Shown in pieces: positions 9,689 through 19,253 of a stretch of DNA of 64,000 nt. The stretch is from the NCBI GenBank assembly GCA_965140365.1, contig OZ223196.1; one strand, 5' to 3'. Below the pieces are notes generated by a model. It was not told where the DNA came from. It did not search any database and saw only the letters and a list, made by a program, of their open reading frames with translations. Each line of letters opens with the position of its first letter. Position 1 is the stretch's first letter. This stretch comes from Hydrogenovibrio sp965140365. Its GTDB lineage: Bacteria > Pseudomonadota > Gammaproteobacteria > Thiomicrospirales > Thiomicrospiraceae. The position numbers and the translations under genes are program-made.

Positions 9689-10054
9689 CTAGTCCTTTAA
9701 GAGGTTGGCGAGCGCCACATAAATCACGACGAAATACATGACCAGGTAGGCGATTTCCCAAACCCACTGACGATTCAATGTTTTCAATCGCGCATGCCAA
9801 TACACAGAAAACTTAGCCAGTATCGCCGAGACTAAAGCCACTAACAACACCATCATAAACAGCTGACTGGACGCCGCTTGCATTTTAGCGGTGAACAGAA
9901 GATATACAAACACCAGCAGGACAAAAGCATACAAAAAATACAGCACCAAAAACTCGCGCTTATCTTGAACCAACTTGTAAAAAGCGAAAGATAACCCGTA
10001 GGCCACGGCCGCCAATATCACCAAAAGCAATGCACTACTCAAATCAAGAAACAT
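9689..10054 (-). CDS. Hypothetical small membrane protein, about four transmembrane helices
   Basis: I do not recognise this 121-residue protein. It is almost entirely hydrophobic, with about four predicted membrane helices and short polar loops (KLVQDKREF, YWHARLKTLNRQ). The start is set at the ATG at 10054 because AGGTGA lies 8 bases upstream. The longer frame from 10168 would add 38 residues encoded by an AT-rich intergenic stretch and is unlikely. It is transcribed divergently from the SO_0444-type permease, so the two may share regulation, but nothing in the protein itself suggests metal binding. Confidence 0.65.
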   Translation of the reverse strand: MFLDLSSALLLVILAAVAYGLSFAFYKLVQDKREFLVLYFLYAFVLLVFVYLLFTAKMQAASSQLFMMVLLVALVSAILAKFSVYWHARLKTLNRQWVWEIAYLVMYFVVIYVALANLLKD

Positions 10055-10094
10055 ACTTTTTTCACCTAACGAAACACCAACTCCATGCGTATAA

Positions 10095-10165
10095 ATTACC
10101 ACACCCTTTTTTAAAAAATAAAAATAAAACGTATTTTTATTTACAATACAAATAAATTGATTGGA
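10095..10165. promoter_or_regulatory. AT-rich divergent promoter region
   Basis: This spacer between the small membrane protein and the metal permease is strikingly AT-rich. It contains near-symmetric runs (AAAATAAAA..TATTTTTATTT) on either side of ACG. Such symmetry could be an operator or simply promoter DNA. No known metal-regulator box could be assigned by eye. Confidence 0.3.
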
Positions 10166-10230
10166 CACTTAACGAATAACCGATTAACGTTTGCCGGAAT
10201 ATCTTTATCGCTCTCTTACAAGGAAGGCTT

Positions 10231-11310
10231 ATGAGTTTGCTGGATCATTTTCTATCTTTGGCACTGGAATCCGCACCTTGGCTAATACTCGGCTTGATAC
10301 TCGGCGGCCTTATGAAAGCCTTGCTACCAACCGATTTTCTGAATAAGCACCTTAAACGCAACTCCTTGGGAAGCGTCGGCAAAGCCACTCTGCTTGGCGC
10401 GCCTCTGCCGCTATGCTCCTGTGGCGTGGTGCCGGCGGCCGTCGGATTACGTCAGGCCGGCGCCTCCAAATCGGCCACCGTTTCGTTTTTGATTTCCACG
10501 CCGGAAACCGGTGTGGATTCCATCAGCGTCACCTATGCCCTGATGGGGCCTGTCATGGCCGTGGTCCGTGCCATCAGCGCACTCGGTTCGGCCTTTTTTA
10601 CCGGCTTACTGGTTTTGCTATTCGACCACTCCACAAAAACCGATGCGTCCTCGACACCTGATTCAGAATGTAATCAGGCCCCTTCCAGCTGTTGCAGCCA
10701 TGACCAACCGACCTCTTCAAACGGATGTTGTTCGACCTCACCGCCTGCGACTTCCAGCGTTTTCACGTCCGCCGTTCAGGGGTTACGCTACGCTTTTAAT
10801 GACATGTTGGCGGACATCATTGGTTGGCTAACGCTGGGTTTGGTCTTTGCCGCCGCCGTCCAAACCTATCTACCGCCGGACTTCCTGACGCAATGGGGTT
10901 CCGGTCTGCTGGCCATGATTATCATGCTGCTGATCGGCATACCGATGTATGTGTGTGCCACCGCATCCACTCCGATAGCCGTTGGGCTGATTCTGGCCGG
11001 AATTTCACCCGGTGTGGCGCTGGTGTTTTTATTATCGGGCCCGGCCACCAACATCGGCACACTGGGAATCATCGCCAAACTGCTGGGCCGCCGCACCATG
11101 TGGCTCTATCTCTTCGGCACGGTTTTCTCCGCTTTAGCGGCCGGGCTATTGTTTGACGGCCTTTTAAACCATTGGAACTGGAACCTCACCGCCACGATGC
11201 AAGCCCATCACGACACGCTACCGCTTTGGCTACAAACCGTTTGCTTGTTGGTCCTCCTGTTCGCGGCCATCAACATCGCTTTCCAAAAGTGGCGTGCCTC
11301 AAGTCACTGA
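10231..11310 (+). CDS. SO_0444/YraQ-type permease, probable Cu/Zn efflux transporter
   Basis: Integral membrane permease of the DUF318/YraQ superfamily. It closely resembles the SO_0444 subgroup, annotated elsewhere as copper/zinc efflux. The diagnostic PLPLCSCGVVPAAVGLR motif lies near residue 60 and its repeat-like partner GIPMYVCATASTPIAVGL near 245; GPATNIGTLGII follows. Between the two halves (about residues 145-175) is a loop rich in cysteine and histidine (C..SSCCSH..GCCS), a likely metal-binding site. The start is supported by AAGGAAGG a few bases upstream. The 359-residue length is normal. Specificity for copper, zinc or another thiophilic metal cannot be decided from sequence. Confidence 0.85.
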   Translation: MSLLDHFLSLALESAPWLILGLILGGLMKALLPTDFLNKHLKRNSLGSVGKATLLGAPLPLCSCGVVPAAVGLRQAGASKSATVSFLISTPETGVDSISVTYALMGPVMAVVRAISALGSAFFTGLLVLLFDHSTKTDASSTPDSECNQAPSSCCSHDQPTSSNGCCSTSPPATSSVFTSAVQGLRYAFNDMLADIIGWLTLGLVFAAAVQTYLPPDFLTQWGSGLLAMIIMLLIGIPMYVCATASTPIAVGLILAGISPGVALVFLLSGPATNIGTLGIIAKLLGRRTMWLYLFGTVFSALAAGLLFDGLLNHWNWNLTATMQAHHDTLPLWLQTVCLLVLLFAAINIAFQKWRASSH

Positions 11311-11313
11311 CAC

Positions 11314-11337
11314 AAAAAAGCCCTTCCGAAGAAGGGC
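11314..11337 (-). terminator. Rho-independent terminator, works best leftward
   Basis: Perfect 7-bp stem GCCCTTC/GAAGGGC with a 4-base loop at 11320-11337. Read on the minus strand it has a UUCG-type loop and is followed by six T, so it should end the leftward DUF2189-type gene. It also lies right after the rightward permease and may act on both. Confidence 0.8.
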
Positions 11338-11363
11338 CGTTTGGCACGATGGGGCGAATAAGA

Positions 11364-11373
11364 CCAGGCCTGG
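11364..11373. repeat. CCAGGCCTGG palindrome, intergenic copy
   Basis: Exact copy extended to GACCAGGCCTGGTC, directly abutting the stop codon of the leftward DUF2189-type gene. It precedes that gene's terminator hairpin. Confidence 0.92.
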
Positions 11374-12192
11374 TCATTCTTCCTGTTCCACCTCGACCAA
11401 GTCGTTAAAGGCATGCCAACTGGCGTAGCCGAGTAACGGCATGATAACCACCATCGCCACACCGGCGGTGGCCACACCAATACTGACCAAGAGACCTAAG
11501 GTCAACGCCCAAACCAACATCACACCTTTATTTTCCATGGTCACTTTATAGCTCATAATCATCGCTTGGATAAAGCCAACTTTGCGGTCCGACAGCATCA
11601 TCGGAATCGTCACCACACTGATGGCGAATACAAACGCAGCCACAAAGGCTCCAACAATAAAGAAGAGCGTCAAAAATTCCATCCCCGCTTCCGACATCAG
11701 GAAGCCAAGGACGCCCATATCTCTTTCCACAATCAATAAAGATTGCGACTTAACCACGGCGACCAGCAAACCGGAAATCCGCGTCCATACTGACACCAGT
11801 ACAGCCAAAGACACCGCAAACAAAGCAATATTCGTCAGATTGCTTTTCCAGGCCAACATGGATTGAATCAAATCCGGCTTTCGCCCTTGTTCCAATTGCT
11901 GAGCAATCGAATAGAGCCCAGTCGCCAGGAAAGGCGCAATCATCACCACGGATGTCGCCAAAGCAAACAGAAGAAACGGCGTTTGACGGAAGGTGGCGAC
12001 CATGGCCAGAATGAAAAACAACATCATCAAGCCGTAGAATAACGAAGCCAAAGGGGCATGAGCGATATCCATCCACCCTTTTTTCAACCAACTACCGACC
12101 TGACTGATTTGAACGTTTTTGGAAATGAGATGTTCGCCCGAAGGCATATACACATCATAACGATGGGCATGAGTTGAGGCTACATGTGGCAT
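11374..12192 (-). CDS. DUF2189-like integral membrane protein
   Basis: A 272-residue inner-membrane protein with about six hydrophobic segments. It resembles the DUF2189 family, sometimes described as cytochrome-oxidase-subunit-I-like, whose function is unknown. The N-terminus carries a hydrophilic stretch ending in VGSWLKKGWMDIAHAPLASLFYG, typical of the family, and the C-terminal half repeats a GLLVS..GYASWHAFNDLV pattern. The start is put at 12192 because an excellent AAGGAGG lies 5-6 bases upstream. A longer frame to 12231 lacks this. It faces the metal permease and ends at a CCAGGCCTGG palindrome. No operon partner is apparent. Confidence 0.75.
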   Translation of the reverse strand: MPHVASTHAHRYDVYMPSGEHLISKNVQISQVGSWLKKGWMDIAHAPLASLFYGLMMLFFILAMVATFRQTPFLLFALATSVVMIAPFLATGLYSIAQQLEQGRKPDLIQSMLAWKSNLTNIALFAVSLAVLVSVWTRISGLLVAVVKSQSLLIVERDMGVLGFLMSEAGMEFLTLFFIVGAFVAAFVFAISVVTIPMMLSDRKVGFIQAMIMSYKVTMENKGVMLVWALTLGLLVSIGVATAGVAMVVIMPLLGYASWHAFNDLVEVEQEE

Positions 12193-12551
12193 AACTCCCT
12201 CCTTGTCAACAGACATAATTCGGGCACTCATTGCCTAGGCTGTGAATGTCAAACCGAGCAAAACGGCCCTTTGACCTAAAACACACCGGCGCTCTACTTC
12301 AGCAAAACGCTCGGCGCGCTGAACGATTTAAATAAACACGATGTTATTTAAGTACTTGACTCCATCTTAAGGTTATTAGGCGATTTTTCAAATGAATATT
12401 TGTTAGCATTGTCACTCAATCAATAGACAATTAGTAATATAATCAACTACTAATACGAATTACGATTGACACACCCCATAGAACAAACACATTTTGGCAA
12501 TGAAATTGCTTACCTGTTTTCAGGTTCAATTACGACACGGATGATCAAGTT
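12193..12551. other. Gene-free spacer with probable chemoreceptor promoter
   Basis: About 360 bp between divergent genes. The right half is AT-rich and holds a perfect TATAAT at 12438-12443, with no convincing -35 element. Nearby short repeats of TTAGTAAT and CTAATAC type could be a regulator site. No open reading frame with a plausible start and no recognisable RNA was seen. Confidence 0.5.
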
Positions 12552-13751
12552 ATGCTTTTTTGGAACAATCAAAAACCCAGCATTCTACGGCGAATGTTCA
12601 CAGCCTTTATCGCTTTCGGCGTTTTTATGGGCATTTCCTTCCCGGTTTTTGCCCATTTGTTCGTTGAGTGGAAACCCGGCATGCTGGGTTGGTTCGTCTT
12701 ATCCTGCATTCTGGCGGGCATCAGTATTGGGCTTTTCAATTATTGGCTGCTGAATCTGATGTTATTGAATCGCCTCAAACGCATTGGTGAAGTCGCCAAC
12801 GCCATCAGCAATAACGACGTATCACACAAATGCAGTCTTGTCAGCCATGACTTTATTGGTGACATGGCCCACAGCTTTAACCTCATGTCCGGCAATTTGC
12901 GCAACATGATCAGCCGTATCGCCGAAGTCTCCACCAAATTGAACCAATCGGCCGAGCAGATGGTACACGTGACGCACGAAACGCAAAACAGCATCAACCA
13001 ACAGCAACAAGGCACGGAAATGGTGGTATCGGCCATCAACAACATGAGCCACACAGTCACCGAAATGACCAATAACAGTTTTGCAGCTTCCGAGGCGGCC
13101 GAAAAAGCCAATACGGCGACTCAAGACGGTTCCAAAGTCGTACTGGACACGGTCTCCGCCATTCAAAAACTGGCCGACGAAGTCGAGCAGACGGCTTACG
13201 CGATTCAAAATTTAAAAGAAGACAGTGAAAACATTGCCACCGTACTGGATGTCATCAAAGACATTGCCGAACAAACCAATCTATTGGCGCTGAACGCGGC
13301 GATTGAAGCCGCCCGCGCCGGTGAAAACGGCCGAGGGTTTGCCGTGGTCGCCGATGAAGTACGAACGTTGGCCAGCAAGACACAAGAATCGGCTAAAAAA
13401 ATCGAATCCATGATCGCCAACTTGCAAAACGCGGCTCAGCAAGCCGTGGACATTATGAATCAAGGGCGAGAACAAGCCAACAACAGCGTCACCAAAGCCA
13501 ATGAAGCCGGGCGCTCGCTGGAGTATATTGCCACTGCGGTCAAAACCATCACCGATATGAACATTCAGATTGCCAATTCCGCCGCGACACAACGTAACCA
13601 AACCGATGTGGTTAACGACAGTGTTAGCCAGATTCGCGAAACGGCCGACACGGTCGCGCAAGGCGCGGCTAAAACCGACCAGGCCAGTAAAGAAGTGGAT
13701 CACTTTGCCATCCAGCTTTCCGAACTGATCGGTCAGTTTAAAACCCGCTAA
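12552..13751 (+). CDS. Methyl-accepting chemotaxis protein without a periplasmic domain
   Basis: A 399-residue chemoreceptor. Two membrane segments (about residues 17-37 and 44-66) are separated by only a few residues, so there is no periplasmic ligand domain. It must sense through the membrane, through HAMP (about 67-120), or via a partner. The cytoplasmic signalling hairpin is intact, with the tip sequence EQTNLLALNAAIEAARAGE and GRGFAVVADEVR. Unlike the two other receptors in this window it ends LIGQFKTR and lacks a C-terminal xWxxF pentapeptide, so it probably depends on neighbours for CheR/CheB recruitment. It converges on the RND pump genes with a 54-bp gap. Confidence 0.92.
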   Translation: MLFWNNQKPSILRRMFTAFIAFGVFMGISFPVFAHLFVEWKPGMLGWFVLSCILAGISIGLFNYWLLNLMLLNRLKRIGEVANAISNNDVSHKCSLVSHDFIGDMAHSFNLMSGNLRNMISRIAEVSTKLNQSAEQMVHVTHETQNSINQQQQGTEMVVSAINNMSHTVTEMTNNSFAASEAAEKANTATQDGSKVVLDTVSAIQKLADEVEQTAYAIQNLKEDSENIATVLDVIKDIAEQTNLLALNAAIEAARAGENGRGFAVVADEVRTLASKTQESAKKIESMIANLQNAAQQAVDIMNQGREQANNSVTKANEAGRSLEYIATAVKTITDMNIQIANSAATQRNQTDVVNDSVSQIRETADTVAQGAAKTDQASKEVDHFAIQLSELIGQFKTR

Positions 13752-13787
13752 CCTCGACTTTCGCGTCTCGCCTTTTACGAAATTTGA

Positions 13788-13797
13788 CCAGGCCTGA
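13788..13797. repeat. CCAGGCCTGA, one-mismatch palindrome copy
   Basis: CCAGGCCTGA in the short gap between the converging chemoreceptor and RND permease genes. The left flank GA and right flank CG do not extend a hairpin. It appears to be a degenerate copy of the repeated palindrome. Confidence 0.6.
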
Positions 13798-13805
13798 CGT
13801 GGCGT

Positions 13806-16800
13806 TTAACGCCCCTTTTCAGCTTGTTCCGATAGGGCCGATTCCAATTCATGGGTTTTCGCCAATGGCGAACCGGTATTGCGGGCAATCAGCCCGTAAG
13901 CCACCGGAATCACAAATAAGCTCAGCAAAGTGGAAAACGCCACGCCCCACAACAGAACGTACCCCAAAATCTGACGAGTTTCCGACCCGGCCCCTTCCGA
14001 TAAAATTAACGGAACCGTTCCGGCACACGTAGTAAAGGCCGTCATCAAAATCGGCCGCAGACGCAATTGCGTAGCGGAAACAATTGCCGCATAGAACGAC
14101 ATCCCCTTATCCCGAAGTTGGTTGGCAAATTCCACAATCAGGATACCGTTTTTGGTTGCCAACCCCAACAGAAGCACTAACGCAATCTGGCTGTAAATAT
14201 TCAGGCTCATGCCATAGAACAGCAAAGCAAAAATGCCCCCGGCAAACGCCAACGGCACCGTCAGCATGATGACAAACGGCTGAAGAAAACTCTCAAACTG
14301 CGCCGCCAACACTAGGAACACGACCACCAAACCGAAGATGAACACAAAATACAACGAATTGGACGATTTCTGGAAATCCCGCGATTGACCTTTATAGTCA
14401 ATCGTAGCCTTGGCCGGCAGAGTTTCTCGGGCCAGCCCGTTTAAGTAGGCCAAAGCATCCCCCAAAGAATAGCCATCCACCAGATTGGCCGATAAGGTCA
14501 CCGAGCGTACCCGGTTATAACGGTTCAAGGTCGACGCGGAAGCATCTTCCTTTAAAGACACTAAATTCGACAAAGGAATCATCTGAGAACCGTCGTCCGA
14601 ACTCAGGTAAATCTGATTCAAATCCTTTGGCGACTGGAACCATTTCGGATCCGCTTTCAAGAGGATGTCATACTCTTCGCCGTTATATTCAAAAGTCGTC
14701 GCTTTTTTCGACCCCAGCAAAACCTGCAAGGCTTCCGAAACCTCTTCATGCGAAATGCCCAACGCTCGTGCTTTGGCATAATCCACTTTCAGACGTAATT
14801 GCGGTTTGGTCGGTTGATAATCCCAATCCAGACCGGTCAAGCCCGGATTGGTTTTTTCAATCGCTTCATCCATCAGACCTTTCCACGCCTCCAGCTCTTC
14901 ATAACTGGAGCCGCCAATGACGAACTGAACCGGTTTTTGAATACGGCCACCGATACTGGAACGCATCACCGGAATCGCTTTGACACCGGACAAATCCGAT
15001 AAATCCTTGCGCACCGCCTGCATGATGTCAAAACCGTTTCGTCGCTTCGCCCAATCTTCTAGAACGACGATGACAAAACCGGAATTAAACACCTCGCTGT
15101 TACTGAAAGAACGCGGTGCCCGCACAATCAAACGCTTGGCCTCGCCATTTTCCACCAACGGCATCAACCGGCTTTCGATTTCCGTCATATAACTTTGCAT
15201 ATAATCAAAGGTCGCACCTTCCGGCCCTTTCACCATCACGAAAAAGACCCCGCGATCCTCTTTCGGCACATATTCCTGCGGCACCTTCTGGGCGGAATAA
15301 ACTAAAGCGATCAGCACCGCCACAAACACCAAACCAACCCAAATGGGATGACGCATATTCTGAATCAAAAATTTCTTAAAGAAATGATGGTTTGACCAGC
15401 CTAAACGGGCACGGCCAGGCCGGATAGTTTTCTTAGGTTTAGCCGGCTTGAGAATATTGGACGCCAAAGCGGGCGACAAGGTCAGCGCCACCCAACTGGA
15501 AAACAGCACCGCCACCGCCAAGGTGATGGCAAACTCGGAAAAGAGTCGACCGATATTGCCCTCCAAGAAACCAATCGGTAAGAATACCGCCACTAAGACG
15601 ATGGTGGTGGCAATCACCGCAAACCCGACCTGACGCGTTCCCAAATAGGCCGCGGCAATCGGGCGATACCCCATGTCCAGATGCCGTTGGGTGTTTTCCA
15701 ACACGACAATGGCATCGTCCACCACCAAACCGATGGCCAACACCAACGCCAGCAACGTCAGCAGGTTGACGGAAAAGCCTAACATCCACAGAACCCAGAA
15801 GGTGGCGATTAACGACACCGGCAAGGTCACGGCAGGCACCAACGCCGCCCGCACATTTTTCAGGAACACCAGCATCACCAACACCACGAGTCCGAGCGCA
15901 ATGAACAAGGTTTTATACACTTCATTAACCGCTTCCTGTACAAACACCGAGGCATCGTAACTGTCTTTCAACTCCAAACCCTCTGGCAAGGATTCATTCA
16001 CCAGGTCTTTACGTTCTCGCGCCAGCCGCGCCACACTCAATGTATTGGCATTGGACTGTTTGATAATGCCGATACCGACCATCGGCATCCCATTGCCCTT
16101 GAAGAAGCGACGGCGTTCAATCGCGCCCATATAAACGTTGGCCACGTCCTGCAGGGTAATCTGTCCGATTTGCGAACTTTGTTTGATGATCAGGTCTTTG
16201 AAATGCTCAACGGTTTGCAGCGGCTTATCGGCCTGCAAGGTCAGCATAATGTGTTGCCCCTGCACCGAGCCGACCGGCAACTCCACATTCGAAGCACGAA
16301 TCTGTGCTTCGATTTCCGAAGCGGTCACGCCGTACTCGGCCATTTTTTTCGGATTCAGCCAAATCCGCAATGCAAAAGACTGCCCGCCCCCGATGCGCAC
16401 GCGCGCCACGCCGTCCAGCACCGAAAAGCGGTCGATAATGTACCGTTCGGCAAAATCGGTCAGTTCCGGAATGGTCATGCTGTCGCTGGCCAAGTTAAAC
16501 CACATGATCGGACTTTCGTCGCCATCGACTTTTTCCACCTCCGGCGGATCGGCCTGCTCCGGTAGATTATCCGCAATGCGCGACACCCGATCACGAATAT
16601 CATTGGCGGCGGCATCGATATCCCGATTAATACTGAACTCCACCGTGATTCTAGACCGCCCATCCGAAGACTCGGAGGACATATACTCAATACCGGAAAT
16701 CCCGGCAATACGGTCTTCGATGCGCTTGGTGATACGGCTTTCCACCACTTGAGCCGAGGCGCCGAGATAAGTGGTATCAATCGTCACCACCGGGGGATCG

Positions 16801-16919
16801 ACATTCGGGTATTCGCGCAAGCTCATGCGATCAAACGCCATCATCCCAACCGCCAGCAGCAGCAACGACACCACCGTCGCCAGCACAGGGCGTTTAATCG
16901 AGGTATCCGACAACCACAT
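13806..16919 (-). CDS. RND efflux transporter permease (AcrB/HAE1-like)
   Basis: Inner-membrane proton-driven pump component of a tripartite efflux system. Its 1037 residues match the family length. It starts with the typical cytoplasmic/TM1 sequence SIKRPVLATVVSLLLLAVG. It has the TM4 motif GLVVDDAIVVLEN bearing the paired aspartates of proton relay, the second-half GLATKNGILIVEFANQLR, and the C-terminal TCAGTVPLILSEGAGSETR segment. Its ATG shares one base with the adaptor's stop codon, so the two are translated together. No TolC-type outer-membrane gene is next to it. Substrates are unknown; the family includes drug and solvent pumps. Confidence 0.95.
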   Translation of the reverse strand: MWLSDTSIKRPVLATVVSLLLLAVGMMAFDRMSLREYPNVDPPVVTIDTTYLGASAQVVESRITKRIEDRIAGISGIEYMSSESSDGRSRITVEFSINRDIDAAANDIRDRVSRIADNLPEQADPPEVEKVDGDESPIMWFNLASDSMTIPELTDFAERYIIDRFSVLDGVARVRIGGGQSFALRIWLNPKKMAEYGVTASEIEAQIRASNVELPVGSVQGQHIMLTLQADKPLQTVEHFKDLIIKQSSQIGQITLQDVANVYMGAIERRRFFKGNGMPMVGIGIIKQSNANTLSVARLARERKDLVNESLPEGLELKDSYDASVFVQEAVNEVYKTLFIALGLVVLVMLVFLKNVRAALVPAVTLPVSLIATFWVLWMLGFSVNLLTLLALVLAIGLVVDDAIVVLENTQRHLDMGYRPIAAAYLGTRQVGFAVIATTIVLVAVFLPIGFLEGNIGRLFSEFAITLAVAVLFSSWVALTLSPALASNILKPAKPKKTIRPGRARLGWSNHHFFKKFLIQNMRHPIWVGLVFVAVLIALVYSAQKVPQEYVPKEDRGVFFVMVKGPEGATFDYMQSYMTEIESRLMPLVENGEAKRLIVRAPRSFSNSEVFNSGFVIVVLEDWAKRRNGFDIMQAVRKDLSDLSGVKAIPVMRSSIGGRIQKPVQFVIGGSSYEELEAWKGLMDEAIEKTNPGLTGLDWDYQPTKPQLRLKVDYAKARALGISHEEVSEALQVLLGSKKATTFEYNGEEYDILLKADPKWFQSPKDLNQIYLSSDDGSQMIPLSNLVSLKEDASASTLNRYNRVRSVTLSANLVDGYSLGDALAYLNGLARETLPAKATIDYKGQSRDFQKSSNSLYFVFIFGLVVVFLVLAAQFESFLQPFVIMLTVPLAFAGGIFALLFYGMSLNIYSQIALVLLLGLATKNGILIVEFANQLRDKGMSFYAAIVSATQLRLRPILMTAFTTCAGTVPLILSEGAGSETRQILGYVLLWGVAFSTLLSLFVIPVAYGLIARNTGSPLAKTHELESALSEQAEKGR

Positions 16920-18037
16920 TAGCGTTCACCCGCAGACTGGGACGATGTTTTTTTCAATAACTCCGACTGAGGTTGTCCTGCCTGCACCGCTTTGATCGTC
17001 ACCGAACGATTCGGGGAAATGCCCATTAAACCTTGGCTAATAATCCGGTCACCCTCACTCAAGCCACTGACCACTTGCGTCATGCGATTCCGCCGTTCGC
17101 CGGTTTCAATTTCAACCCGCTCCAGCCGAAAGACATTCGGCTTGGCCCCTGGCACAAGGCGGTACACAAATTGACGATCCCCTAGCATTAAAATGGCGGT
17201 ATTCGGTACCATCAGCTGCGCCTGTGACGGCAATTGAATAAACGCCTGAACCATCATCTGACTTTTCAGTTCCCCTTTCGGGTTATCCACCATCGCACGT
17301 GCCTTCACCATTCGAATGGTTTCCTCCACCCGCGGCGCAATCGCTTCCAGGACGCCATGAAAACGGCGCCCTGGATAAGACGTCGATTCAATTTCAACCT
17401 TTTGTCCGACCTTAAAATCCTGCAAATAGCGACTCGGCAACAACAAATCCAACCGCATTTGACGCGTATCATCCAGAGACACGATCTTGGTACCCGGCTG
17501 CACCAGCGCACCGACACTGATATTACGCAATCCGACCTGCCCGGCAAAGGGTGCATAAATACGCCGATCGGCAATTTGCGCCTGAATCACCTTGCGCTTC
17601 GCTTCGGCGGTTTTCCACTGACGGTAACGTTCATCAACCAGCGAACGAGTCACCGTGCCGCGCCCTTCGATTTCTTTCACCCGGTCATACTGACGCTTGG
17701 CTTCTTCGGCGGCCTCATTGGCTTCTTCCAACAACGCGAATTCTTCTTCAGCATTCAATTCCACCAATAACTGGCTTTTCCGGACCTGTTCACCATCCGA
17801 AAAATGCAACGCTTTCACCCGCTCGGTGACATTCGCGGCAATATCGACGGATTCTTTAGACTCCAGCCGACCCAGCACCTGCAGATCAACCGGGATAGTG
17901 ATGCGCTTCACGTCATAAGCGATAATCGGCACCGGCGGTTTTTTCGCTTTTTTCGCTTCTTTCATGGGGGCTTCATTCGCCCACACCGCCGAAGCCGATA
18001 AGCAAGAAACCAGAAATAATAAAACTGTTCGACGCAT
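16919..18037 (-). CDS. RND efflux periplasmic adaptor (membrane fusion protein)
   Basis: Links the RND permease to an outer-membrane channel. A cleavable signal peptide ends around AVWA; then come the barrel-sandwich/lipoyl half-motifs (VDIAANVTERVKALHFSDGEQV and IYAPFAGQVGLRNISVGALV), a helical hairpin, a beta-barrel and the membrane-proximal domain. I choose the ATG at 18037 because AAAGGCG lies about 6 bases upstream. A TTG six codons earlier is the alternative. The stop overlaps the permease start (TAATG). A LysR gene lies upstream in the same direction with a ~150-bp gap, so it could be the local regulator, though it also diverges from pirin. Confidence 0.94.
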   Translation of the reverse strand: MRRTVLLFLVSCLSASAVWANEAPMKEAKKAKKPPVPIIAYDVKRITIPVDLQVLGRLESKESVDIAANVTERVKALHFSDGEQVRKSQLLVELNAEEEFALLEEANEAAEEAKRQYDRVKEIEGRGTVTRSLVDERYRQWKTAEAKRKVIQAQIADRRIYAPFAGQVGLRNISVGALVQPGTKIVSLDDTRQMRLDLLLPSRYLQDFKVGQKVEIESTSYPGRRFHGVLEAIAPRVEETIRMVKARAMVDNPKGELKSQMMVQAFIQLPSQAQLMVPNTAILMLGDRQFVYRLVPGAKPNVFRLERVEIETGERRNRMTQVVSGLSEGDRIISQGLMGISPNRSVTIKAVQAGQPQSELLKKTSSQSAGER

Positions 18038-18188
18038 GTATTTCGCCTTTATCAAAAACTGCGATTAGTTAAGAGAGCTTTGAGTGTAAAGCGCTCTATG
18101 AAAATTCAGGTTATATTATGCCGGGAAAGGACAAATGATTATGAAAATAAAATGCAATTACAATGCTTTCTCATGCATTCATGGATCA

Positions 18189-19094
18189 TTACAGCTGATC
18201 CCAATAAGCATTGTTGCCGAAGCGCTCCACCAAAAAATCAATCAGAGTGCGGGCTTTTTGCGACAAAAAACGGTTTTGCGGATAGACCGCATAGGCGGCC
18301 ACCGGCGGAATCTCATAGTCGGTCATAATCGGCACCAGTTCACCTTTCGCCAACGCTTTCCAGGCAATAAAAGTTGGCTGCAACACAATGCCGTGGCCGG
18401 ATTTGGCCATATTCAACAGAAAATGTCCGTTATTGGAAAAGAGGCGCCCATCAAGATTTAAATGATGTTCCTGTCCGTCCGGCCCGACCAAAACCCAACT
18501 CATCGCGGTTTTGGAGCCGTAACGCAACACCTGATGCTGCTTCAACTCGGAGGCGGTTTTCGGTACGCCATGTTCCTCCAAATACGCGGGGCTGGCACAG
18601 AGTACAAAACGAATGGGCGTAATTTTGCGCGCCTGAATCGTCGAATCTTTTAAATCCGTGATGCGAAATGCCACATCAAACCCTTCTTCCACCAAATCCA
18701 CTTCGCGATCGGAAAAGTCGATCTGCATCGTCAGTTTCGGATGCTGACTGGCGAACTCATCCAGTAACGGCGATAAATGTTCCAGCCCGAACGACAGCGG
18801 CAAGGCCAAACGCAAATTACCTTCCAGGTTATTTTTTTGTTCCCGCGTGACCTGGTTCATTTCCGTGACCGCGTCCATCACATTCAACGCGCGCTGATAA
18901 TACAACTGGCCGGCATCCGTTAAACTGGACTTGCGCGTGGTGCGTTGAATGAGTTTGGTTTCCAGGCGCGACTCCAAATCCGCCAGACGGCGACTGACCG
19001 CCGACTTGGCCAAATTCAACTGTTCCGCCGCCTTACCGATTCCGCCGGATTCCACCACCCGAATAAACACCTGAATGTCTTCTAATTGTCCCAT
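18189..19094 (-). CDS. LysR family transcriptional regulator
   Basis: Typical ~300-residue LysR regulator. An N-terminal winged helix (QLEDIQVFIRVVESGGIGKAAEQLN..SAVSRRLADLE) is followed by a two-lobed effector-binding domain (about residues 90-300). The helix-turn-helix and the CrgA/AaeR-like subfamily features (EEGFDVAFRITDL) are visible. The start is placed at ATG 19094; an in-frame TTG at 19124 would add ten residues. It is transcribed divergently from the pirin gene across a 159-bp spacer that holds an inverted repeat at 19139-19163. Pirin genes are often controlled by a divergent LysR regulator, so this is the likeliest target. The effector cannot be predicted. Confidence 0.93.
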   Translation of the reverse strand: MGQLEDIQVFIRVVESGGIGKAAEQLNLAKSAVSRRLADLESRLETKLIQRTTRKSSLTDAGQLYYQRALNVMDAVTEMNQVTREQKNNLEGNLRLALPLSFGLEHLSPLLDEFASQHPKLTMQIDFSDREVDLVEEGFDVAFRITDLKDSTIQARKITPIRFVLCASPAYLEEHGVPKTASELKQHQVLRYGSKTAMSWVLVGPDGQEHHLNLDGRLFSNNGHFLLNMAKSGHGIVLQPTFIAWKALAKGELVPIMTDYEIPPVAAYAVYPQNRFLSQKARTLIDFLVERFGNNAYWDQL

Positions 19095-19138
19095 TTTGAT
19101 CAATTCTCCAAACAGATTTTCCAAAATTGTTCACATAA

Positions 19139-19163
19139 CCAGAACACTGTTTTTGAATTCTGG
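19139..19163. promoter_or_regulatory. Candidate LysR operator, CCAGAA-N13-TTCTGG
   Basis: Perfect 6-bp inverted repeat with 13-bp spacing in the middle of the LysR-pirin intergenic region. This is the size and place expected of a LysR regulatory site, although it does not follow the strict T-N11-A form closely. Assignment is by position and symmetry only. Confidence 0.4.
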
Positions 19164-19253
19164 CGGTTTTTCCAAATGAAATCAAGCGGTAATCTATACC
19201 CAATGGTTCCGCTCAGTACGGACAACATCACACACACACTGGAGAAGAAGATT

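Noticed and set aside
11341..11357. TTGGCACG..GGGGC resembling a sigma-54 promoter
   Set aside because: The -12 element lacks TTGC, and no gene starts downstream on that strand.
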